Assembly: GCA_947458275.1 (NCBI GenBank)
Contig: CANGYR010000005.1
Location: 1 to 64,000 of the forward strand
Length of the DNA: 64,000 nucleotides
DNA from: Chitinophagaceae bacterium
Lineage (GTDB): Bacteria; Bacteroidota; Bacteroidia; Chitinophagales; Chitinophagaceae
Direction: 5' to 3'
The position numbers were made by a program, and so were the translations under genes. Shown piece after piece: positions 42,639 through 50,734 of this stretch (its first letter is position 1; each line of letters opens with the position of its first letter). The notes under the pieces are model-generated. The model saw only the letters and a list, made by a program, of their open reading frames with translations, had not been told where the DNA came from and ran no database searches.

Positions 42639-43334
42639 CTAGAAAATAAAGGGAAAAATAAAATGAATCATAATTAAACCGCCGATAAAAAACCCAATAA
42701 CAGCAACCAATGAAGGAAGCTGCAGATTGGATAGCCCGGAAATGGCATGTCCGGAAGTGCATCCTCCTGCGTATCGTGAGCCAAATCCAATCAACAAACC
42801 TCCTATTGCCAAAATTGAAAAGCCCTTCAGTGACATTGCCGCCTCCATACCAAAAATTTCGTCTGGCTGAAGTATTGGTCCTGCAGACAACATTTCTTGA
42901 GTTCCCGGTTCGTATTTATTTATATCTCTTCTGCCAGATTCGGTTTTAGAGTTATCAGATAAACTAACGAGGCCGGCTTTCTTTTTTTCGACCTGCATCA
43001 AACTATCGGTGATTCTTGGAGGCAGCATCCTCATATTAGCCAAATCTTTTTCAAATGTTTTTGAAATTTTAATAGGTCTGTCTATTGACAAAAATGTTTT
43101 TGCTACAAAGCCGCCAATAATTGCACCGACTAAAAATACCAAATTCCAGATTTGCGTCTTCCATTTGTAATTAAAAAATTTAAATTTTTTACCTAGTCCC
43201 ATTGCAGCACAAATTGTCCTGAAATTAGAGGAAAAGCTGAATTGCTTTCCATTAAATATCAACATAAACATCACTGCGGCTATCATAATTCCGGAAAACC
43301 ACCATGGCCAGGGATGTGTAATAAAATATTTCAT
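42639..43334 (-). CDS. YeeE/YedE family sulfur transporter, long half
   Basis: 231 residues. Membrane segments lie near residues 10-27, 65-82, 168-185 and 205-228. The sulfur-relay motif is YAGGCTSGHAISGLSNLQ. Between segments 2 and 3 is a long charged insert (about residues 90-160) with KKKAGLVSLSDNSKTE, longer than in most YedE halves I remember. It starts a two-gene unit with the short half and sits beside a persulfide dioxygenase fusion. Confidence 0.87.
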   Translation of the reverse strand: MKYFITHPWPWWFSGIMIAAVMFMLIFNGKQFSFSSNFRTICAAMGLGKKFKFFNYKWKTQIWNLVFLVGAIIGGFVAKTFLSIDRPIKISKTFEKDLANMRMLPPRITDSLMQVEKKKAGLVSLSDNSKTESGRRDINKYEPGTQEMLSAGPILQPDEIFGMEAAMSLKGFSILAIGGLLIGFGSRYAGGCTSGHAISGLSNLQLPSLVAVIGFFIGGLIMIHFIFPFIF

Positions 43335-43467
43335 ACATTAAATATTTATTGGTCAATTGGAAGACTGTTCTTACAAACTTTAATTATTCGTTATCATTAG
43401 CAAGCACTAATTCTCTTAATGGTATTAATAAAAAGTGATTACAAATTTAATAAATAAACCCCTGAGA

Positions 43468-43911
43468 TTATTTTTCTTGATGAATTATTTCCATTTGATC
43501 TTCAATTACCCTGTCTGTTTCTTCAGGAGGTTCATTTTTCCAGTTGGGATTGTATTTGACAAAAAATGACAGCCAGATGATTCTTGCCAAACGCATCAAC
43601 CAGGGCTGAAGAACAATAAGCAAAACAGCGTTGAATAAAATCCACCACAACACGCGATTGTCCTCAATTGAAATTCCGACAAATACCCACCAGGCGATGA
43701 AAGAAGCGACAGAAAGTGCAACAGTGAGTGCATAGCTGACATAGCCCGATCCGTAATAAAAGCCGACTTCTATTTCTGAGCGCTGATTGCAGGCTGGGCA
43801 ACGTTCATTCATTTTCATGAAATGTCTTGAATATGCATAGCGCTTGGAAAACATTCTCCCTTTGCGGCAGCGGGGACAACGATTGGTGAGAATGGCATAA
43901 AGGTAATTCAT
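43468..43911 (-). CDS. DUF983 family membrane protein
   Basis: 147 residues. Two zinc-ribbon-like pairs, CPRC and CPAC, in the first 45 residues, then the family segment GFYYGSGYVSYALTVAL and two or three membrane helices (about 55-110). DUF983 proteins are widespread in Bacteroidota with no assigned role. Twenty-four bases separate it from the persulfide dioxygenase gene, so the two are probably cotranscribed. Confidence 0.87.
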   Translation of the reverse strand: MNYLYAILTNRCPRCRKGRMFSKRYAYSRHFMKMNERCPACNQRSEIEVGFYYGSGYVSYALTVALSVASFIAWWVFVGISIEDNRVLWWILFNAVLLIVLQPWLMRLARIIWLSFFVKYNPNWKNEPPEETDRVIEDQMEIIHQEK

Positions 43912-43935
43912 GGATTAGGGTATTCTTGTTATGTG

Positions 43936-45336
43936 TTAAGTAGTAGCAGTCGCTACAGTTTTAGGTAAATCTGTATTAACCATTGCTCTGTATCCCCCTT
44001 CCACTTCGCTGAAGTTTCTGTACCCGCGGGCTTCCAGAATACTAGCGGCAATCATGCTTCTGTATCCTCCGGCACAATGGATATAAAAATGCTCTTCGGG
44101 ATTTATGTCGCCCATCCAGTCATTGATACTTTCAAGCGGCCTGTTGGCGGCATTTTCAATATGGCCTGCATTGTATTCGTTCTGCCTGCGTAGATCAACC
44201 ACTTTTATTTTTCCGAAGGCGTACTCTTTTTCAAATTGATGTAAGGTAATTCTGTTTACTGTATCGACTTCTTTTCCTGAGGCTGCCCATGATGCGAAGC
44301 CTCCTTTAAGGTAACCGAGAATATTATCGAAGCCGACGCGGCTAAGTCTGGTTACTGCTTCTTTTTGATTGCCCTCTTCTACTACCAATAAAATTGGCTG
44401 TCCCACATCTTTTACAAGAGCGCCCACCCACGGAGCGAAGTCGCCCTCGAGGCCAATATTAACCGACTGAGGAATAAATCCTTTATAAAAATTTTGAGGA
44501 GCTCTGGTATCCAGCATGAGTGCACCGGAGGCTTCGGCTAGCAACTCAAACTCATCCGGACTTAACCCTTCAGTTCCTTTGTTCAGCACTTTTTCAAAAC
44601 TTTCATAGCCTTTCTTATTGAGTGCAACATTCAGACTGAAATAAGCGGGAGGTGGTTGCAACCCATCCGTAACAGCTTTTATGAAAGATGCTTTATCGGG
44701 TTGATTTAACGCGTAATTAATTTTTTTCTGATTGCCTAAGGTATCAACCGTTTCTTTCATCATATTCTTTCCGCAAGCACTGCCGGCTCCGTGTGCGGGG
44801 TAAACAATCACATCATCCGCCAGTGGCATGATTTTATTATGAAGGCTTTCGTACAACAAACCCGCCAGGTCTTCCTTTGTCATTTGCGCGGAAGCCTGTG
44901 CCAGATCCGGACGGCCTACATCTCCCAAAAACAAAGTGTCTCCGCTGAAAATACAATAATCTTTGCCGGTTTCATCTTTCAATAAATAAGTGGTACTCTC
45001 CAGCGTATGTCCCGGAGTGTGCAAAGCGGTAATGCTAATTTTTCCTATCGTAAACTCCTGTCCGTCCCCTGCAACAATACTTTCAAATTCGGTTTTGGCA
45101 GTTGGACCATAGACAATCGGCGCATCTGTCTTTTTACTCAAATCGATATGGCCGCTCACAAAATCAGCATGAAAATGAGTCTCGAAAATATATTTAAGTT
45201 TTACTCCGTCTTTTTTTATTCTTTGAATGTAAGGATCAGTTTCACGAAGCGGATCTATGATGGCAGCCTCTCCATTAGAAGTTATGTAATACGCTCCCTG
45301 TGCCAGACACCCTGTATAAATCTGCTCAATCTTCAT
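43936..45336 (-). CDS. Persulfide dioxygenase-rhodanese fusion (MBL fold)
   Basis: 466 residues. The N-terminal ETHE1-like metallo-beta-lactamase domain (1-250) has HFHADFVSGH, HTPGHT and FSGDTLFLGDVGRPDL, which bind the mononuclear iron. It oxidises glutathione or CoA persulfide to sulfite. Two rhodanese domains follow. The first (about 270-360) has lost its active Cys (VVEEGN where C is expected). The second (about 372-460) keeps it in HCAGGYRS. The order and the YedE pair beside it point to sulfide or thiosulfate detoxification. Confidence 0.9.
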   Translation of the reverse strand: MKIEQIYTGCLAQGAYYITSNGEAAIIDPLRETDPYIQRIKKDGVKLKYIFETHFHADFVSGHIDLSKKTDAPIVYGPTAKTEFESIVAGDGQEFTIGKISITALHTPGHTLESTTYLLKDETGKDYCIFSGDTLFLGDVGRPDLAQASAQMTKEDLAGLLYESLHNKIMPLADDVIVYPAHGAGSACGKNMMKETVDTLGNQKKINYALNQPDKASFIKAVTDGLQPPPAYFSLNVALNKKGYESFEKVLNKGTEGLSPDEFELLAEASGALMLDTRAPQNFYKGFIPQSVNIGLEGDFAPWVGALVKDVGQPILLVVEEGNQKEAVTRLSRVGFDNILGYLKGGFASWAASGKEVDTVNRITLHQFEKEYAFGKIKVVDLRRQNEYNAGHIENAANRPLESINDWMGDINPEEHFYIHCAGGYRSMIAASILEARGYRNFSEVEGGYRAMVNTDLPKTVATATT

Positions 45337-45484
45337 ATGATTTGTTTAAAACATCCAGGATAAAATGTAAAGGTGGTAAAAATTTATAACAAAAAACAGA
45401 ACATGTAGAATTTTTCGTCTTTCACAGTATATAAACCCCCGTCAATATATTATCTTTATTATGTAACCTGAACGCCGAATATAC

Positions 45485-47956
45485 ATGCAGCTGTTAAAAA
45501 CAAAAAGAAACATCACTATTACCTTCATCGCAGCGGTATTGGGTATTTTAATTTTACTGATATTTTTCTACAGAAACATGGTGCAGATGAGAGCGGAAAA
45601 TAACTCCATCATTGTCTCTACTGATCGGCTGGATAAAATTCAGCATATATTGTTTGACATTGAAGCAGTTGAAAACGCACAAAGGGGATACATAATCTCC
45701 GGAAAAGACAGTGATGCTACTCTTTATGCTGATGCTGAAAAAATACTGCTATCTGATTTGAGTATAGTTGAGAAGGGCTTAATGCAGGAAGTTGAATTTC
45801 ATTCAGATTTTAAAAAAGTTAAAGAAGAGATTCTTAATCAGCTGGATTTGGAAAAACAAATAAACAACATCCGTAAGATAAATGGAATAGATGCTGCAGT
45901 TAAATTTTCAAATGACAAAAACACTGCCGAAATTTATCATAACATAAGAAAAAGCATTCTCAGTATTGAAAGCAGAGACTGGGAAAAGCTCTACAAATCA
46001 GCAAACAGAAACGAGCAGCTTTCACAAAAGCGTTTTTGGCAACTGGTACTATTGACCTCGGTTTTTCTGACACTTCTTACTATAAGCTATATTAATTTAA
46101 GTATTGATTTTAAACAAAAGAAAGAAAAAGAAAAAATTCTAAAATTTAATTCATCTATTGCTGAAAGTATTTCCGATGCCATCATCACCACCGATACGGA
46201 ATATAAAATCTCCGGATGGAATAAATATGCCGAACAGATTTTCGGTTATTCAGCAGAAGAAGCTATCGGACAAAATATTTTGACATTTCTTAAAGTCTCT
46301 TCTGATTACATTTCTGTAGATGAAATTTTAAAAGATTTCTATGAAAAAGAGAAATGGAGCGGAGAATTGATCAACTATAATAAAGAAAATAAAAAAATTT
46401 ATGTGGATGTAGTCGCTTCAATCATAAAAGATGAAGAAGGAAATATAATCGGAGGTGTAAATGTAATAAGGGATATAACCGAGCGTATTACCAATGAAAA
46501 AAAACTAAACGAACTGAGCAGTTATCTTGAAAACGAAGTCAAGGTTAAAGTATCCGAACTCAATCTTTCAAATGAGCGATTCAATTTATTGTCTAAGGCC
46601 ACTAATGATGCACTGTGGGACTGGAATATTAAAGAGGATAAGCTATGGTGCAACAATAGTTATTATGAAATCACAGGCCTTAATGCTGATTCGCATCTTC
46701 GTTTTAATGATTTTGCAGATTTGTTGATTGAAGAAGACAAGAACAGAATAATTGAAAATTATAAATATGCGGTTGAAAACAAGATAACTTATATTTCGGA
46801 GGAGTATAGTATCAGAAGAATTGATAACAGCATTATCAATATATACAACAGAGCCTATATTGTTTATGACGAATCAGGCAGTCCCGTTAGAATGCTAGGA
46901 GCGATGCAGAACATCACCCTTCAGAAAAAAATACAACATCAGATAATATTCGAAAAGGAGCTTTCTGATACAGTCATCAATAGTCTGCCCGGGGTTTTTT
47001 ATATGTTCAATGATAAACTTAAGTTCATCCGCTGGAATAAAAATCTTCTGAAGATTACAGGATTTATGCCTGAGGAAATCGCAAATATCAATCCCGTAGA
47101 TTTTGTTCCTCTTGAGCAACAGGAAACCGTTGCTGCGAAAATCGCCAGTGTATTTAAAACCGGAGAAGATACTGTGGAGGCGGATTTGTACACGAAAGAC
47201 AAAAAAAGGATTCCTTATTTTTTTACCGGCATGGCCATAAACTTCAATGGCGAAAATTGTATGATGGGTGTTGGTATAGATGTGTCTGAGAAAAAAAGAT
47301 CGCAGGAGGAACTGAAAAGACTAAATAATTATTTACAGAATATCAGAGAGGAGGAAAGAGGTCGCATTGCCAGGGAAATACATGACGACCTCGGTCAACA
47401 ATTAACCGGATTGAAAATGGAAATGTCATTGATAATGAAAAAAATTCATCCGGAGAATGTGGAACTTAAATCAAAAATAGAAGATTCTATTCAGTTGGTT
47501 GACAATGCCGTTAAGTCTGTTAGAAGAATTGCTACTCAACTCCGACCCAGCATACTGGATGATCTGGGACTTGTTGCCGCACTGGAATGGTTAAGCGAAG
47601 AATTTGAAAAAAGATATCACATCAAAACAAATTTTTCGGCTGGTACCAATATAAAAAATATACATCCAGATAAATCAATAGCCTTTTTCAGGATTTATCA
47701 GGAAAGTCTCACCAACATTTTAAGACACTCAAAAGCAACGGAAGTAAATGCAACACTTTCTGAAGAAAACGATGTTTTAAGGTTATCGGTTTCAGACAAC
47801 GGAATAGGATTTGAAGTTGAAAATATGAATACATTTACAACGTTGGGTTTGATTGGAATAAAAGAACGAACAAATTTGATTGGAGGTTCACTACACATTG
47901 AAAGTAAAAAAGACCAAGGAACTTCTTTATTAGTCATTGTTCCTTTACATAATTAA
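45485..47956 (+). CDS. CHASE3/PAS hybrid-free sensor histidine kinase
   Basis: 823 residues, inner membrane. TM1 (about 10-30), a CHASE3 extracytoplasmic sensor (about 38-180, with AVENAQRGYIISGKD), TM2 (about 185-205), three PAS domains (about 220-340, 360-480, 490-610), a HisKA_3 phosphoacceptor in EEERGRIAREIHDDLGQQ (His near 632) and an ATPase domain with SDNGIGFEV. No receiver is fused. The response-regulator gene follows by 104 bases. It is divergent from the sulfur gene by 148 bases; a regulatory link is possible but unproven. Confidence 0.9.
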   Translation: MQLLKTKRNITITFIAAVLGILILLIFFYRNMVQMRAENNSIIVSTDRLDKIQHILFDIEAVENAQRGYIISGKDSDATLYADAEKILLSDLSIVEKGLMQEVEFHSDFKKVKEEILNQLDLEKQINNIRKINGIDAAVKFSNDKNTAEIYHNIRKSILSIESRDWEKLYKSANRNEQLSQKRFWQLVLLTSVFLTLLTISYINLSIDFKQKKEKEKILKFNSSIAESISDAIITTDTEYKISGWNKYAEQIFGYSAEEAIGQNILTFLKVSSDYISVDEILKDFYEKEKWSGELINYNKENKKIYVDVVASIIKDEEGNIIGGVNVIRDITERITNEKKLNELSSYLENEVKVKVSELNLSNERFNLLSKATNDALWDWNIKEDKLWCNNSYYEITGLNADSHLRFNDFADLLIEEDKNRIIENYKYAVENKITYISEEYSIRRIDNSIINIYNRAYIVYDESGSPVRMLGAMQNITLQKKIQHQIIFEKELSDTVINSLPGVFYMFNDKLKFIRWNKNLLKITGFMPEEIANINPVDFVPLEQQETVAAKIASVFKTGEDTVEADLYTKDKKRIPYFFTGMAINFNGENCMMGVGIDVSEKKRSQEELKRLNNYLQNIREEERGRIAREIHDDLGQQLTGLKMEMSLIMKKIHPENVELKSKIEDSIQLVDNAVKSVRRIATQLRPSILDDLGLVAALEWLSEEFEKRYHIKTNFSAGTNIKNIHPDKSIAFFRIYQESLTNILRHSKATEVNATLSEENDVLRLSVSDNGIGFEVENMNTFTTLGLIGIKERTNLIGGSLHIESKKDQGTSLLVIVPLHN

Positions 47957-48060
47957 TCACTACTTTTAGAAATGAAATGCCCGTATTGGCCGGCTCAAAC
48001 CAATAGAGAATTATTATTCAGGGCATAACATGTGACAAAATTTAAAGACTAAAAAAACAC

Positions 48061-48687
48061 ATGAAAATTTTAATTGCAGACGATCATTCGGTAGTCAGAA
48101 AAGGACTGAGACAAATATTGCATGAAGGCTTTCCCAATGCTGAAATTGCTGAGGTAGCCGATGCAGAATCAATGGTCAGTGAGGTTATTGACAAAAGCTG
48201 GGATGTGGTTATCAGCGATTTGGCTATGCCAAAAAGAAGCGGACTGGATGCATTGCCTCAGATTAAACAAATAAATCCTACACTACCGGTACTCATTCTT
48301 AGCATACATCCCGAGGAACAATATGCTGTTCGAGTTTTAAAAGCGGGAGCATCCGGATACCTAAGTAAAGATGCCGCCCCGGATGAACTAGTTAATGCCG
48401 TAAAGCAGGTTATTCTCGGAAAAAAATATATCAATGCTTCTGTTGCTGAAAAAATCGCGGCTTCTTTCAGCAATAAAGAATCAAAACACCCTCATGAAAC
48501 ACTTTCAGACAGAGAGTTTTCTGTACTTAAACTACTTGCCTCCGGGAAATCAATTACTGAAATAGCTGAATCATTTTTGCTGAGCACGACTACTGTAAGT
48601 ACTTATCGCGCAAGAATCCTCAATAAACTCAACCTGAAAAACAATGCAGAAATGATATTGTATTGTATTGAAAACAAACTAATGTAG
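48061..48687 (+). CDS. LuxR/NarL-family response regulator
   Basis: 208 residues. Receiver domain with the acidic pair in IADDHSVVRKG, phosphoacceptor Asp53 in VVISDLAMP, and Lys in GASGYLSKDA. The C-terminal LuxR helix-turn-helix is LSDREFSVLKLLASGKSI...TTVSTYRARILNKL. It is the partner of the adjacent HisKA_3 kinase; that kinase class pairs with this regulator class. Confidence 0.93.
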   Translation: MKILIADDHSVVRKGLRQILHEGFPNAEIAEVADAESMVSEVIDKSWDVVISDLAMPKRSGLDALPQIKQINPTLPVLILSIHPEEQYAVRVLKAGASGYLSKDAAPDELVNAVKQVILGKKYINASVAEKIAASFSNKESKHPHETLSDREFSVLKLLASGKSITEIAESFLLSTTTVSTYRARILNKLNLKNNAEMILYCIENKLM

Positions 48688-48880
48688 AGTTTTTACTACG
48701 TAAGATTCATTTCATCAACTACAATTTTACTTATATATATGAATTAGTTTAGCGATGCAAAAATAGCATAACTGATTATTGTTGTATAACACCTGCTATT
48801 TAAGGCCGCCTAACCTAATGAAAAAAGTAAATCTATGAAACAACCCCGTTTTTGTTTCCAATACCTGATTGATTGATTAT

Positions 48881-48903
48881 GCCGGCTAAAGCCGGCTTTT
48901 TTT
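48881..48903 (+). terminator. Terminator after the two-component pair
   Basis: GCCGGC-TAAA-GCCGGC followed by seven T. It ends on the stop codon of the converging acyl-CoA ligase gene. Confidence 0.85.
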
Positions 48904-50689
48904 ATTGATACATCTCATCTACCAATGTCTGGTATTTTTCCTGAATCACTTTCCTTCTCATACTCAGCTTAGGAGTCATTTCACCGGTATCTACACTCCA
49001 CTCATCCGGCAGCAGCTTGAACTTTTTAATCTGTTCTACCTGATTGAAGAATTTGTTGAAGGAATCAATCAAATCGCGATAAAAAGCAACTACTTTCGGA
49101 TTGTTTATGATATCACTGTTGTGCTGAAAAGGAATATTGTTCTCTTTCATCCAGATTTTTATGTTGGCAAAAGAGGGAACTATCAATGCACTCACAAATT
49201 TCTGATCTGAACCCAACACCATTAGTTGTTCGATGTAAGGGGATTCTTTTAATTTATTCTCTATGGCTTGAGGAGCAACATATTTACCACCGCTGGTTTT
49301 GAAGAGCTCTTTTTTTCTGTCTGTGATTTTTAAAAACTTGCCGTCTTCATAAACACCTATATCTCCTGTATGCAGCCATCCATCTATGATGGTTTCTGCG
49401 GTTAAATCCGGTCTTTTATAATAACCCATCATTACACTGGGTCCTTTCACCAATATTTCTCCGTCTTCAGCCAACTTCACTTCCTGACCATCAATCACCA
49501 AACCTACCGTCCCGAATTTAGTGCCACCTTCTTTTTTACAATTCACGCTTATTACGGGACTGTTTTCTGTAGGACCGTATCCTTCAAAAATAGGAATGCC
49601 GGCAGCAGTGAAAATTCTGATTAACTTAATCTGACAGGCCGCTCCGCCGGTGATGATGAAATCAACATTGCCGCCAAGTGCCTCTCTCCATTTATTAAAA
49701 ATAATTTTATTCGCCAGAGAAAGCTGAAAATTATACCAGCCACCCTTACTTTCAATATTATCATATTGCTCTGCCAGCGAAACGGCCCAGTAAAAAAGTT
49801 TTTTCTTTAAGCCCGTCAGTTCAGCACCTTTTGACATGATCTTTTCATACACCTTCTCAAGTAATCTTGGAACAGTGCTGAACAAATTCGGCTTCACTTC
49901 TTTCAAATTTTCTCCTATGGTTTCCATACTCTCCGCATAGTAAATGGATATCCCTGTTGATATGTAGATATAAGAAACCATGCGCTCAAATATATGATTG
50001 AGCGGTAAAAAACTCAATGATCTTCCATTAGGGTTTTGGGGAAATGGAAATGAAGCGGTGGCGTTTACTACATTACTCACCAGATTGCGGTGGCTCAACA
50101 TTACGCCTTTAGGCGTTCCCGTTGTGCCTGATGTATAAATGATAGTGGCGCAATCGGTTGCTTTGATTGTTTTGCTGATTTCAACAACTTTCTCAATGTC
50201 TGCATCAGAATGATTTGCTGTAAGTGTTTTCCAATAAACAGCACCTTCATATTGATCAAAGCCATAAATATTTATGAGAGATGGTATTTTATGACGAATG
50301 CTGCTTACTTTATCTAAAATATCTTCTCCGCTTACAAAAACATGTTTAATAGTGGCATCATTGAAAATAAACTCAATTTCATTTACATGCGTTGTGGGAT
50401 ATATAGGACAAAGAATAATTCCAATTTGCTGGCAGGCTAAATCCAGCATCAACCACTCGGGACGATTACGTGAAATGATAGCAATCTTATCCTGCTTTTC
50501 TACAGTCAAATCATTTCCGCTGAGTCCAAGTTTCAATAAGCCGGCAGCCAGGTTTTTTGCTGTGCTTTCAACCTCCGCAGTGGAATGCTTCACCCATTGC
50601 CCATTTTCCTTTCCGCAGAGCATGTCCTCTTTTGGGAAATGTTTTACCTGCTCTTGTAAAAAATCGAATATTCTGGATTGCTCGTTCAT
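48902..50689 (-). CDS. Long-chain fatty acid-CoA ligase
   Basis: 595 residues, FadD15/FAA1-like. It makes acyl-AMP and then acyl-CoA. The AMP-binding P-loop is TIIYTSGTTGTPKGV; FEGYGPTENSP and GWLHTGDIG follow; the C-terminal DRKKELFKTSGGKYVAP segment contains the linker and catalytic Lys region. The length and the CoA-ligase linker are those of the long-chain group in Bacteroidota. It is 45 bases downstream of ppc on the same strand. Confidence 0.93.
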   Translation of the reverse strand: MNEQSRIFDFLQEQVKHFPKEDMLCGKENGQWVKHSTAEVESTAKNLAAGLLKLGLSGNDLTVEKQDKIAIISRNRPEWLMLDLACQQIGIILCPIYPTTHVNEIEFIFNDATIKHVFVSGEDILDKVSSIRHKIPSLINIYGFDQYEGAVYWKTLTANHSDADIEKVVEISKTIKATDCATIIYTSGTTGTPKGVMLSHRNLVSNVVNATASFPFPQNPNGRSLSFLPLNHIFERMVSYIYISTGISIYYAESMETIGENLKEVKPNLFSTVPRLLEKVYEKIMSKGAELTGLKKKLFYWAVSLAEQYDNIESKGGWYNFQLSLANKIIFNKWREALGGNVDFIITGGAACQIKLIRIFTAAGIPIFEGYGPTENSPVISVNCKKEGGTKFGTVGLVIDGQEVKLAEDGEILVKGPSVMMGYYKRPDLTAETIIDGWLHTGDIGVYEDGKFLKITDRKKELFKTSGGKYVAPQAIENKLKESPYIEQLMVLGSDQKFVSALIVPSFANIKIWMKENNIPFQHNSDIINNPKVVAFYRDLIDSFNKFFNQVEQIKKFKLLPDEWSVDTGEMTPKLSMRRKVIQEKYQTLVDEMYQ

Positions 50690-50734
50690 AATAGTCTCGT
50701 TAAAATTATTACAGCAAGCTACTGATAAATTTAT

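Noticed and set aside
42628-42762. Longer start for the short YedE half
   Set aside because: The extension overlaps the upstream YedE half in another frame; the ATG at 42627 fits gene spacing and the membrane start.
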